Source of the DNA: a virus
Length of the DNA: 49,877 bases
Virus record (IMG/VR): IMGVR_UViG_3300027963_000104
Coordinates: 1-49,877 of that record
Strand: one strand, 5' to 3'
Shown here: one piece after another, positions 1 to 7,011 of the stretch
Layout: every line of letters begins with the position of its first letter
How positions within the stretch are numbered: position 1 is the stretch's first letter
Notes under the pieces: model-generated
What the model saw: the letters and a program-made list of their open reading frames with translations, nothing else
Databases searched by the model: none
What the model was told of the DNA's origin: nothing
Made by a program: the position numbers and the translations under genes

Positions 1-566
1 TAAGGTATTTAGTATGGGAAGTTGTGGTGATGCTAATATGTTTAGTGTATGTGCTAAGTGTTTTAGTATAGGGTTATTGTTGGTATGTTGGGGAAGTTCT
101 GACATATAACACTATTCTATACATTATAACTATATGCAATAATATGTCAATTGCTAATGTTTTTAGTGCAATGCTAAAAAGTTTAGTCAATTCTAAGGGC
201 ATTTTTAGGCGATTCTAGGGTATGTTGCCATAAAGTAAGGGAATCATCAAGGGCACGTTGCGATATGCGATTCTCGAAGAAATCGGTTTTTCGTTTTTTA
301 ATATGTATTGCATTGAAAATCAATTAGTTACAAAACAGCATTTTTGGTCTAATTTAGTTATTTTTGTAATACGTTATCTGTGCATTATACATCTTGTTAT
401 GGTATTAATATTGTATATTTATTATTTTGTTTAGTTACAGCCATGCATAACTTGTTATTATATACCATACATAGACATACTAGATGTGCACTTATATACT
501 ATATATAGTAATACACCATTAATAATAGCTAAAAATTCCTTAACAGAATTTTAACAAGTACAATGA
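1..566. other. AT-rich non-coding left end
   Basis: I see no credible reading frame here on either strand. The stretch is very AT-rich and contains the TGCTAA/TTTAGT repeat cluster (listed separately), scattered GGGAA motifs and, around 250-275, a GTTGCGATATGCGATT stretch that resembles the TGATTGCGATA block of the downstream promoters. Such a region could hold an origin, a partition site or regulatory sites, but nothing in it proves that. Confidence 0.6.
31..188. repeat. Four copies of a TGCTAA-N4/5-TTTAGT repeat
   Basis: Copies lie near 31-47, 52-69, 152-168 and 172-188, in two closely spaced pairs about 100 bp apart. Each copy has CTAA facing TTAG, so each is also a small inverted repeat and could bind a dimeric protein. 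A degenerate copy (CTAAGGGCATTTTTAG) lies just beyond, near 193-208. Iteron-like clusters of this kind occur at replication origins and operators; the function here is inferred only. Confidence 0.5.
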
Positions 567-596
567 TTGCGATATCAAAACCTTTTTGTACTTTTA
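567..596 (+). promoter_or_regulatory. Bacteroidota-type promoter P1
   Basis: TTG (567-569), 19 nt, then TACTTTTA (589-596) fits the Bacteroidota primary-sigma pattern TTG-N19-TAnnTTTG apart from the last base. It is preceded by TTTTAACAA and overlaps TGATTGCGATA, both repeated at P2. An AAGTACAA/TTGTACTT inverted repeat spans the promoter and could be an operator. It points rightward into the structured RNA and the left operon. Confidence 0.5.
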
Positions 597-688
597 TGTT
601 GTTGATGAGGGAAGCCAATTCAACTAGTTCTTTTAAGTGGTAGTTAGCAGTTAATTTTTCTTTCACAAAGTTTTAACAACCTTGTTGA

Positions 689-717
689 TTGCGATAACGA
701 AACTTTTACTACTTTTA
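689..717 (+). promoter_or_regulatory. Bacteroidota-type promoter P2
   Basis: TTG (689-691), 18 nt, then TACTTTTA (710-717). The upstream blocks TTTTAACAA (671-679) and TGATTGCGATA are shared with P1, so the two promoters look like a diverged tandem duplication under common control. The predicted transcript start, about position 724, coincides with the first hairpin of the structured RNA candidate. Confidence 0.5.
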
Positions 718-723
718 CAATGT

Positions 724-1031
724 GATACTAGCGAAGCGATTTAGATGCTAGTGTAGATATCGGGGGTGTGACCTAGTCAATGTCACCTTAATAAACTTAG
801 ACCTCAGTGGACAAGGTAGGAACGACCTCACTGACCTAACAAGGTTATAAAAAGTATCTCTAGACCTCACAAGTAATCTACGGATGGTAAAAATGATGAA
901 AATGTGACTGGCTTCCCGTAAGGACGTTGGTAAATGCTATAGAACACGGAGGTGACGGCATCCAAAACTAAATCTATTACAATGAGGGGAATGGGTGGTC
1001 TAATAGCAGTTCGATTCTGCTTACCCTCGCT
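724..1031 (+). ncRNA. Candidate structured non-coding RNA
   Basis: About 300 non-coding bases between promoter P2 and the first gene show many possible helices. ATACTAGC (725-732) pairs with GCTAGTGT (747-754). TCAGTG (804-809) pairs with CACTGA (829-834). GTCACC (782-787) can pair with GGTGAC (950-955), and GGATG (881-885) with CATCC (959-963). TTAGACC (797-803) is complementary to GGTCTAA (997-1003). The 3' part ends in a tRNA-like acceptor/T-arm: GAGGG (984-988) faces CCCTC (1024-1028) around AGCAG-TTCGATT-CTGCT. The GACCTCA block occurs three times. Large phage RNAs such as GOLLD and ROOL are known near phage tRNAs, but I cannot match this one to either from memory. Function is unknown, and the exact ends are inferred from the promoter and the last helix. 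Confidence 0.45.
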
Positions 1032-1058
1032 ATTTTATAACAATTAAACTAAACAACT

Positions 1059-1379
1059 ATGCAAAATTTACTTAGCAAATTAGACGGAATTAACTTTACT
1101 AGTTACAATGACAAAAAACTTACTTCAGACGATGGTTTTGCAGTGAGTTATAGTGTTAATCTTAATGAAACTAGTGGTATATGCGATTGCATATTCCAAG
1201 TGGTAGTAAGAGTAACTTACAATGATGCATTGGTAACGCATTATGGATGTGTTACTATCGAAGAAACCAATGAATTTGGTAAATGGTTTCTATTGAATAA
1301 AAACAAAGCATACAATAATGAATATGCTAAAAAAAGACAATTCGAGGACATTGGTAAGACAATCTTTAATAGATTGTAA
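1059..1379 (+). CDS. Hypothetical protein, 106 aa
   Basis: First gene after the structured RNA, starting behind the leader AATTAAACTAAACAACT. I do not recognise the family. The protein is soluble, with no signal peptide or membrane segment, and its middle is rich in beta-type residues (about 45-80). It ends just before a GGGAA/TTCCC hairpin (1397-1420), which could attenuate or process the message before the next gene. Its first position suggests an early-expressed host-takeover or regulatory protein, but this is inference from place only. Confidence 0.75.
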   Translation: MQNLLSKLDGINFTSYNDKKLTSDDGFAVSYSVNLNETSGICDCIFQVVVRVTYNDALVTHYGCVTIEETNEFGKWFLLNKNKAYNNEYAKKRQFEDIGKTIFNRL

Positions 1380-1396
1380 AGGTTAACTGATTACAA

Positions 1397-1420
1397 TGTA
1401 GGGGAAGTGATTCCCCTACA
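1397..1420. terminator. GGGAA/TTCCC intergenic hairpin
   Basis: TGTAGGGGAA and TTCCCCTACA form a perfect 10-bp stem around a GTGA loop. The bases after it (TAATTTATTA) are a poor U-tract, so it may be a weak terminator, an RNA processing site or a stability element. Near-identical hairpins lie at 22517-22542 and 23035-23058. Confidence 0.55.
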
Positions 1421-1451
1421 TAATTTATTAATCAAAACTAAACTAAACACA

Positions 1452-1799
1452 ATGGCAACTACAAAAAAACCAACTAAAAAACAATTATTTGCACATTTGC
1501 AGTCAATAGCAATTAGCAGTGATGCAACTAAGCACTTGGATAGATATTCTATTAGAATCATTAAAGAAGCAGTAGATGTTAATGATTTGAAAGATATATT
1601 GGTGCACAAAGCAAATAAATTCTATTGCATCAGAAGGCAAATAGAAGCTAACAAAGATATCCAATGGTATGGTGGGGAAAGATTCTACTACACTCTAGAA
1701 ACAACTAATAATGTGCTAATGGCTATTCATTCAATTGCAGAGAAATTGAACTATAGCATTTATTCTCCTAATGGATTCTGGTTCATTAAAAGCTATTAA
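1452..1799 (+). CDS. Hypothetical protein, 115 aa
   Basis: The frame is open from 1407, but the ATG at 1452 directly follows the leader CAAAACTAAACTAAACACA and is chosen as start; the earlier ATG lies within the hairpin. The product begins with a lysine-rich stretch (ATTKKPTKKQ) and continues as a soluble alpha/beta protein. No family recognised. The basic N-terminus could contact nucleic acid, but no motif supports this. Confidence 0.75.
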   Translation: MATTKKPTKKQLFAHLQSIAISSDATKHLDRYSIRIIKEAVDVNDLKDILVHKANKFYCIRRQIEANKDIQWYGGERFYYTLETTNNVLMAIHSIAEKLNYSIYSPNGFWFIKSY

Positions 1800-1824
1800 T
1801 CATCACTAATTAAAATTATATATT

Positions 1825-2076
1825 ATGACAACAACAAAAAAAATACCGACATCATTACAAAAAAGAATCGACAATGTTAAAAATCGCTATGGTGTGACCA
1901 TCAGCGAATCTGATGCTATAGAAGCATACAGAAGCGATGAAGGTGGTTCATCAGTAGGATATTGGTTTGATGCACCATCACATAGGTCATCATTAACAAT
2001 TGGAGATTTGGCTATTGATTTAGGAAGGTTTCTATTGGGCAGAACAGATGCCCAGCCTAGACGATTTAATGACTAA
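1825..2076 (+). CDS. Hypothetical protein, 83 aa
   Basis: Starts behind AATTAAAATTATATATT, 25 bp after the previous stop. The first 30 residues are basic and predicted helical (KKIPTSLQKRIDNVKNRYG); the rest is mixed with no membrane segment. No family recognised. It is co-directional with its neighbours and probably shares their transcript. Confidence 0.65.
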   Translation: MTTTKKIPTSLQKRIDNVKNRYGVTISESDAIEAYRSDEGGSSVGYWFDAPSHRSSLTIGDLAIDLGRFLLGRTDAQPRRFND

Positions 2077-2103
2077 TTAATTAACAAACTAAAACTATAT
2101 ACA

Positions 2104-2301
2104 ATGAGAGTACGTAAACCAATTAAGGTAGCATCTGCTACATCACATCAAGTAGTAAAGTTCACTAGACCTACTGACTTCAGAGAAGGCAAAATTAAGA
2201 CCTATCTTAGTGAGTTAGGTATGGATGCTAGGGAATACACAAAAATGACTGCAATTCGCCTAGAAATGCGTTTAATGAGTAAAGATTTAATCACCATATA
2301 A
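2104..2301 (+). CDS. Small basic protein, 65 aa
   Basis: The leader AACTAAAACTATATACA precedes the ATG. The product is strongly basic (MRVRKPIKVASA, many Arg and Lys) and mostly helical in its second half. No recognised domain. A small basic early phage protein could bind nucleic acid or a host enzyme; this is speculation from composition. Confidence 0.6.
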   Translation: MRVRKPIKVASATSHQVVKFTRPTDFREGKIKTYLSELGMDAREYTKMTAIRLEMRLMSKDLITI

Positions 2302-2311
2302 AACATACACA

Positions 2312-2536
2312 ATGAAAAAACTAATCGAATTAGGACATACACAAGCAATGCTAATAGGCAAAATTCTTAACGAAGAATGGCTATTCAAGCCAAAAATAGC
2401 AGTGAAATTTACAATAGAAAAGATATCACCCGATGACAAGTATTCTAAGTATTACTTATGTTGTAAGGGGAAGTTAGATACTGAGTTCTTTGGATGCCTA
2501 ATGTATAGATTAGGAAGGGAAATGAATATTAAATAA
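2312..2536 (+). CDS. Hypothetical protein, 74 aa
   Basis: Begins 10 bp after the previous stop behind ACATACACA. Lysine-rich soluble protein with two cysteines in YLCCKGK (about residues 49-55) and no membrane segment. Unrecognised. The short spacing shows it belongs to the same operon. Confidence 0.6.
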   Translation: MKKLIELGHTQAMLIGKILNEEWLFKPKIAVKFTIEKISPDDKYSKYYLCCKGKLDTEFFGCLMYRLGREMNIK

Positions 2537-2554
2537 CCATATAAATCAATTACA

Positions 2555-2695
2555 ATGAGCACTACAGAAACAACTACAACTACTACCCCTAATGCATTTG
2601 ACAAACTAATGGAAGCTATCAATAATGGTGGTATGACCATGGACAAAAAACACGATGTACTAATGGCATTAGCCGATTACGTTGTAAGTAGATAA
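2555..2695 (+). CDS. Small hypothetical protein, 46 aa
   Basis: A short frame behind the leader ATAAATCAATTACA, which matches the start context of neighbouring genes. It opens with a threonine-rich run (STTETTTTTT) followed by a helical segment NAFDKLMEAI, and ends VVSR. No family recognised. The conserved leader and operon spacing (18 bp from the previous stop, 31 bp to the next gene) are the main evidence that it is real. Confidence 0.55.
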   Translation: MSTTETTTTTTPNAFDKLMEAINNGGMTMDKKHDVLMALADYVVSR

Positions 2696-2726
2696 CCACA
2701 TTAAATAATCAATTAAACTATAAACA

Positions 2727-2942
2727 ATGAAAAAAATTACTGCAAAATTCAATTCTTTTTGTTCAGAAACGAGTAAAATGTTAAAGAAAGGTGATACAAT
2801 ATACTTTGATACAAACACAAGAAAAGCATATCACATAACTGCATCAATTCCCAACAAACAAGCGAATGATGATAGTGCATATGTAAGAGCACAAGAGGAT
2901 GCGTATTGGGATAACGTAACTGGAGGTTATTATTCACGATAA
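2727..2942 (+). CDS. Hypothetical protein, 71 aa
   Basis: Leader CAATTAAACTATAAACA precedes the ATG. The soluble product has a basic N-terminus (MKKITAKFN) and an acidic, tyrosine-rich C-terminal tail (EDAYWDNVTGGYYSR). No recognised domain. Confidence 0.65.
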   Translation: MKKITAKFNSFCSETSKMLKKGDTIYFDTNTRKAYHITASIPNKQANDDSAYVRAQEDAYWDNVTGGYYSR

Positions 2943-2968
2943 TTATTTAATCAACTAAACTAAACACA

Positions 2969-3091
2969 ATGAAAAAAGCAATCATCTTATTAGCTATCTC
3001 TATTATCTTAATTACATTTCAGTCATGTGGTTCGGGAAGAGTTGGTTGTCCAATTAACGCAACACATGGTTTTGGTACGGGTAGAATCTAA
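2969..3091 (+). CDS. Tiny lipoprotein, 40 aa
   Basis: Starts after AACTAAACTAAACACA. A short basic head (MKKA) is followed by a hydrophobic segment and a lipobox ending ITFQSC with Cys20, then only about 20 residues (GSGRVGCPINATHGFG). This is the layout of a lipoprotein precursor processed by signal peptidase II. Very small Cys-Pro-containing lipoproteins occur in Bacteroidota and their phages, with no established function that I know. It could alter the envelope during infection, which is inference. Confidence 0.6.
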   Translation: MKKAIILLAISIILITFQSCGSGRVGCPINATHGFGTGRI

Positions 3092-3168
3092 TTTCAATGA
3101 AAACTATTCGCCTTCGGAGTTTATCCTCTATGGTTTAAATGAAGGCTAACTTTTAAAATACATTCAAG

Positions 3169-3252
3169 ATGAAAAAAGAAACGATTCAATTAATAGCTAT
3201 TGTATTATTGGCAATTGCTGTATGCTTTGCTGATAATCTTTGGTTATTGTAA
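3169..3252 (+). CDS. Possible single-span membrane peptide, 27 aa
   Basis: The frame reads MKKETIQLIAIVLLAIAVCF and then seven more residues: a charged head and one hydrophobic span. The leader CATTCAAG is weaker than the usual one. About 70 bases upstream (3092-3168) contain only a 13-codon frame and an AAACT/AGTTT hairpin near 3102-3123. Tiny hydrophobic phage peptides are common, but this one is called on composition alone. Confidence 0.35.
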   Translation: MKKETIQLIAIVLLAIAVCFADNLWLL

Positions 3253-3296
3253 GGGAAGTAATGGTAACAATATTAATCAAATCTAAACTAAACACA

Positions 3297-3821
3297 ATGA
3301 ACTTCGAAGTAAAATTTGACGAATCCAAAAAAAATAGGGGTACAATAATCACCCCATTCACATACGTTGTGTATGGCTACTCTACACCAATTCAATTAGA
3401 GGTTAATTTCAACGAGTTGTACGAAGGTGCATACTCTTTTGCTAAGTACAATGTATGTCAATTTATTATTAAAGTAGATGACGTTAACAAGGCAATTGAA
3501 TTGGCAGTAGAGAGGCTAAAAGACATATACAAAGATGGGATGCCTCAAAAAAAGAAGGTTTTTCGTGTAACGGGAATTAGGTATAACGACTCCAATAACA
3601 AAGTAACCTACACTCCATCATTTATGGAAAACACGCATATAAGAAACCAATTCACTGAATCTAGCTACAAAACTAAGGAAGGCGATTTACTAGTGCACGA
3701 CACTGATGGCGATGGCTACGGGTTTTGGTATGCTGTAGATAATGATGGCAAAAGAATCTCAAGTAGATTAAAGGGTAGCATCCTAAACGGATTAGTTTGC
3801 GATGGGGCTATAACTCAATAA
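3297..3821 (+). CDS. Hypothetical protein, 174 aa
   Basis: The frame is open from 3240, but the ATG at 3297 follows TCTAAACTAAACACA and is the likely start. The protein is beta-rich in its first half and has an acidic turn HDTDGDGYGFWYAV near residues 133-146, which looks like a calcium-type loop though no EF-hand is complete. No signal peptide or membrane segment. Family unrecognised. Confidence 0.75.
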   Translation: MNFEVKFDESKKNRGTIITPFTYVVYGYSTPIQLEVNFNELYEGAYSFAKYNVCQFIIKVDDVNKAIELAVERLKDIYKDGMPQKKKVFRVTGIRYNDSNNKVTYTPSFMENTHIRNQFTESSYKTKEGDLLVHDTDGDGYGFWYAVDNDGKRISSRLKGSILNGLVCDGAITQ

Positions 3822-3848
3822 TATTATTAATCATTTAAACTAAACACA

Positions 3849-4268
3849 ATGAAAAAATCAACTATTAAATTAAACATTTTAATTGACCAACAGCGTATCG
3901 GTTACTACACTAGAGGTGAAATGATAATCACTGATATGCTTTTCTCCGAATCTAGCACTAAATTAATGGATGCAGAAGAACTCATTACAGAGATAAAAAA
4001 TGTCCTTAAAATGATGAAAGGGTGGACAATGCTGACAATAAGATTAACCGATGACATAGAGTACACTCCATATCCTAAAGAAGTACATTCGGTAAGGTTC
4101 ACTAACCACTATGGTGAAATTAAATTTGCACAAGTAGAAGGTAACTACTTTCACAATTGGACTGATGGTAAAATTGCACACGTGTACGAAAATGTGAGGC
4201 AATTAGTTAAGACAGCAAATAGCCGTCAACTAGAGAAGGTTGCCAATAGAACTAGCGAATCAGTATAA
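3849..4268 (+). CDS. Hypothetical protein, 139 aa
   Basis: Strong leader TCATTTAAACTAAACACA. Soluble protein with a helical centre (AEELITEIKNVLKMMKGW) and a basic C-terminal helix (VRQLVKTANSRQLEKVANR). I do not recognise it. It lies immediately upstream of the DUF932 gene in the same transcript. Confidence 0.75.
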   Translation: MKKSTIKLNILIDQQRIGYYTRGEMIITDMLFSESSTKLMDAEELITEIKNVLKMMKGWTMLTIRLTDDIEYTPYPKEVHSVRFTNHYGEIKFAQVEGNYFHNWTDGKIAHVYENVRQLVKTANSRQLEKVANRTSESV

Positions 4269-4316
4269 GTATAACAATCACAATAATTATTTTTAAACCA
4301 ATTAAACTAAACAATT

Positions 4317-5273
4317 ATGAACAACAACATTTTTTCTGCTGACAACATTTTAAACTCAGCATTCAATGGTATCCAAGTAACTAACCAAGAAAACAGCGAT
4401 GCTGTAGCGACCTTGCTAGACAAGTACGGGTTAAGATGGTCGGTAAGTAAACAACCATTACTACTTCCTAGTGGTAGTGATACGGGATTTTTTGGTATCG
4501 TTAGGGAAGATACACAAACCACCTTTGCTACTTGTAAAGATGGTTACGTCCCTTATCAAAACTCAGAACTAGCAGAACTGCTACATAGAATCAGTGAGAA
4601 AACTGGCTATGAGATTCATTCGGGTGGTATGTTTAATGGTGGTGGTAAGGTATACCTACAACTATCAACGGGTAATGAGATTAATGGTATCGGTAAAAAT
4701 AGAACAAAGGTAAAAGGGTATGTAACGGGAATTAATGGTCATGACGGGACTACATCGTTGAAATGGGGTGAAGTTAACTTCACTATTTGTTGTCGCAATA
4801 CCTTTGCTAGTGCAAGTAAATTACTCAAACAAAGTGCTAGACACACTGCATCAATACACGATAAGGTAGAAACATCTATCAGAGAAATTACGGGTATTGC
4901 TACTGCTGAGAAAAGCATATTCGATACGTTTATTAAGCTATCAGAAATTCCCGTAACGCAAGACAACATTGCTAAGATTGTAAGAGGGGTAACAAATGTA
5001 GACATATCTCTTCCACCTTCAAGAGCAAAAAATGAGGCATCACAATATAGCATCAATCGTTCAGCAGAGTTATTGCAGTCAATATCTAGTGAGATGAGCA
5101 GTAAAGGTGAAACGTTATGGGGTTTGTTCAGTGGGGTTACTCATTACACATCTCACGTACTTCCCGTACCTAAAAGAGAGAATGCTAGGTTAGAATCTAA
5201 GTATGTTGGAACGGGTGCTAGTGTAGATAATGATGCATTTGCAATGATATTAGATTTCGCTAGAGTTAATTAG
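4317..5273 (+). CDS. DUF932 / TIGR03299-family protein
   Basis: A 318-residue protein whose pattern matches the DUF932 (phage/plasmid-like, TIGR03299) family. The N-terminal part has RWSVSKQPLLLP and the YVPYQNSELAELL segment; the middle has GGGKVYLQLS, then the conserved KGYVTGINGHDGTTSLKWGE and ICCRNTF segments near residues 135-160. Members are common on plasmids, conjugative elements and phages; their biochemical role is not established. Leader CAATTAAACTAAACAATT fixes the start. A strong terminator 26 bp after the stop suggests this gene ends the first early transcript. Confidence 0.8.
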   Translation: MNNNIFSADNILNSAFNGIQVTNQENSDAVATLLDKYGLRWSVSKQPLLLPSGSDTGFFGIVREDTQTTFATCKDGYVPYQNSELAELLHRISEKTGYEIHSGGMFNGGGKVYLQLSTGNEINGIGKNRTKVKGYVTGINGHDGTTSLKWGEVNFTICCRNTFASASKLLKQSARHTASIHDKVETSIREITGIATAEKSIFDTFIKLSEIPVTQDNIAKIVRGVTNVDISLPPSRAKNEASQYSINRSAELLQSISSEMSSKGETLWGLFSGVTHYTSHVLPVPKRENARLESKYVGTGASVDNDAFAMILDFARVN

Positions 5274-5299
5274 AGGCGATTCTAGACCTTATATTGTAC

Positions 5300-5331
5300 G
5301 GGAAGTAGTGTTATACTACTTCCCTTCTTTT
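5300..5331 (+). terminator. Intrinsic terminator
   Basis: GGGAAGTAGT (5300-5309), loop GTTAT, ACTACTTCCC (5315-5324): a perfect 10-bp stem followed by TTCTTTT. This is the best intrinsic terminator in the left arm and sits right after the DUF932 gene. Confidence 0.75.
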
Positions 5332-5363
5332 AAACCAAATTTACCACCTTAAAACTAATCACA

Positions 5364-5507
5364 ATGAAAGTATTTATCGAGTTCCTAAACAAACAAAAAA
5401 ACTACCAAGTAGATAAGAAGTACTTCAAGACATACGAGAGTGCATTGCATTGGGGAAGGCGAAGCCTAGACAACTTCCATAGCGATATGATTCAATATGT
5501 AAATTAA
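5364..5507 (+). CDS. Small hypothetical protein, 47 aa
   Basis: Short frame behind AAAACTAATCACA. The product is basic and aromatic (MKVFIEFLNKQKNYQVDKK, then SALHWGRRSL) with no membrane segment. No family recognised. It is the first gene after the 5300-5331 terminator, so it needs read-through or an unseen promoter. Confidence 0.55.
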   Translation: MKVFIEFLNKQKNYQVDKKYFKTYESALHWGRRSLDNFHSDMIQYVN

Positions 5508-5532
5508 TTATTCATCATTAAAAACAATCACA

Positions 5533-5775
5533 ATGAACAAAAAACTAAACCTTGTACAAGTTAACACAACTGCGTGGGATGAAGAAGATTTTTTACTTCT
5601 AACTTCCCTAACCGAAGAACAAATAACATACATAATTAAACCTATTGTTGATGATGAAAGGGAAAATGACGTAGCATATGACAATGATGCGTTAGTTAAT
5701 GCACTAGAAAAAGCATATCCACACGATACAATAATGCACTACAACCCTAGCCACATTGACCTAATTTCTATTTAA
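5533..5775 (+). CDS. Acidic hypothetical protein, 80 aa
   Basis: Leader TTAAAAACAATCACA. Strongly acidic soluble protein (WDEEDF near 15-20, VDDERENDVAYDND near 40-53). Acidic early phage proteins sometimes mimic DNA or bind host enzymes, but no family match supports that here. Confidence 0.65.
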   Translation: MNKKLNLVQVNTTAWDEEDFLLLTSLTEEQITYIIKPIVDDERENDVAYDNDALVNALEKAYPHDTIMHYNPSHIDLISI

Positions 5776-5796
5776 TAACAACTAAAACTACATACA

Positions 5797-6027
5797 ATGG
5801 ATAAGCACATAATTAAATACCAAACAAAAGTGAATGGTGACTATGTAACGCTATATCACGAATCGATAATTTTAAACATTACCAAAGATTCTATGAACGT
5901 CTATGTAGAATCACTAACAACTGATATTAAATTGGCTAGGATTTTTTATGAACGGGGAGAAGCAGTTAAGGTTGCACAACTATTTGATAGTTTACAATAC
6001 GACAAAACAATTATTAAAAAAATATAA
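5797..6027 (+). CDS. Hypothetical protein, 76 aa
   Basis: Leader ACAACTAAAACTACATACA, 21 bp after the previous stop. Predicted beta-rich first half (YVTLYHESIILNI) and helical second half. Unrecognised; ends 11 bp before the WYL_2-like gene. Confidence 0.65.
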   Translation: MDKHIIKYQTKVNGDYVTLYHESIILNITKDSMNVYVESLTTDIKLARIFYERGEAVKVAQLFDSLQYDKTIIKKI

Positions 6028-6038
6028 ACTAAACGACA

Positions 6039-6314
6039 ATGGAAACAAAAACAATTACTGAAATGATTAAAAGCACTAAGGGTAGATTCTTTAGTGTAAC
6101 CTTCGTTAAGAAGGATGGCAGTGTAAGGAAAATGACTGCAAGGGTAGGTGTGCGTAAGGGAATTAATGGCAAGGGTATGTCATTTAATCCTAGCGAAAGA
6201 GATTTAATGGTAGTATGGGATACGGGGAAGAAAGAGTTTAGAATGGTTAATCTTAAGACCATAAACACTATGAAAATTGGAGGGGTAACACATAATTTAT
6301 CACAATCTAAATAA
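6039..6314 (+). CDS. WYL_2 / SH3-like beta-barrel protein
   Basis: The 91-residue protein has the pattern of the small phage family annotated WYL_2 (DUF2693, Sm-like SH3 beta-barrel): GRFFSVTFVKKDGSVRKM (15-32), RVGVRKG, LMVVWDTGKKEFRMVNLKTI (56-75, a region of that shape), then a glycine turn. The fold is linked to nucleic acid or ligand binding in relatives; the phage role is not known. Start after ATAAACTAAACGACA. Confidence 0.65.
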   Translation: METKTITEMIKSTKGRFFSVTFVKKDGSVRKMTARVGVRKGINGKGMSFNPSERDLMVVWDTGKKEFRMVNLKTINTMKIGGVTHNLSQSK

Positions 6315-6321
6315 CCACATT

Positions 6322-6495
6322 ATGACTAAAGGAGAAAGATTCTACCTTATACAAGGCAATGAAAAATACTTACGTAAAATTACGTGGGTAGGGGAACATC
6401 TATTTGAATGGAATTACGGGTTCTCTAGAGTTAGCCAACTAAGACCAAACCTAGACAAGAAATCTAAAGTAAAGTACGTATTGATTAATAATTAA
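6322..6495 (+). CDS. Small basic protein, 57 aa
   Basis: Starts 7 bp after the previous stop behind AAATAACCACATT. Basic and aromatic (MTKGERFYLIQG, ITWVGEHLFEWNYGF) with a lysine-rich tail (KKSKVKYV). No domain recognised. Tight spacing and leader support it. Confidence 0.55.
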   Translation: MTKGERFYLIQGNEKYLRKITWVGEHLFEWNYGFSRVSQLRPNLDKKSKVKYVLINN

Positions 6496-6517
6496 TAACC
6501 ATTAAAACAAACTAAAC

Positions 6518-6787
6518 ATGAAAAAAGTAACATTAATCGTAGGCTTATTTTTAGCCTCAACAATCGCATTTAGCCAATCAAAAGTAGTAAGAGATGCCGA
6601 TGGCAATTTCGTTACAAAAACAACCCCTAAGAAAACGTCTGAGGACAAGCCAACGGGTAAGACGTTTACGAATGCCAAAGGTGAAGAGTTCCCCGTATAC
6701 GAAAGTGTGAACGGGAAGTTCTATGTACTCAGAACATCCAAAGAAACTGGCAATGTATACAAACAATATTTAAAAACCGAAAACTAA
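6518..6787 (+). CDS. Small secreted protein, 89 aa
   Basis: Signal peptide MKKVTLIVGLFLASTIAFS with predicted cleavage before Gln20, which follows the Bacteroidota Q-rule. The mature part is lysine/threonine-rich and reads like a short beta protein (TNAKGEEFPVYESVNGKFYV). Similar short exported proteins are common in Bacteroidota genomes. A phage product in the periplasm may affect the envelope or superinfection, but this is inference. Confidence 0.7.
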   Translation: MKKVTLIVGLFLASTIAFSQSKVVRDADGNFVTKTTPKKTSEDKPTGKTFTNAKGEEFPVYESVNGKFYVLRTSKETGNVYKQYLKTEN

Positions 6788-6793
6788 ACTATT

Positions 6794-7000
6794 ATGAGCC
6801 AAACTATTAAATACGTAGGTATATTCTTAATTGCAGTATGTATGTTAGCACTACTTCCCAAACAAAGAGATTACCAATTGGAAGTAGGAGATGATGACAT
6901 TGAAGTTTGGGATGGACGTAGGCACGTAGGCACAATAGCACTACAAGACACATCTAACATAACCGAACTAGACAACTTGATACTATTAGATAACCATTAA
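6794..7000 (+). CDS. Small membrane-anchored protein, 68 aa
   Basis: An N-terminal hydrophobic span (YVGIFLIAVCMLALL, about residues 7-21) is followed by a soluble, acidic domain (VGDDDIEVWDGRRHVGTI). It begins 6 bp after the secreted-protein gene, so the two may work together at the envelope. It could be a signal-anchor protein with a periplasmic tail. Family unrecognised. Confidence 0.65.
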   Translation: MSQTIKYVGIFLIAVCMLALLPKQRDYQLEVGDDDIEVWDGRRHVGTIALQDTSNITELDNLILLDNH

Positions 7001-7011
7001 ACTAAACTAAA

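Noticed and set aside
984-1031. A tRNA gene
   Set aside because: Acceptor and T-arm elements are present with a canonical T-loop, but only 14 bases lie between them; there is no anticodon arm and no CCA. I list it only as a tRNA-like part of the structured RNA.
3092-3168. A 13-codon gene starting at ATGAAAACTATTCGC
   Set aside because: Too short, no conserved leader and no distinctive composition; it may be a remnant.
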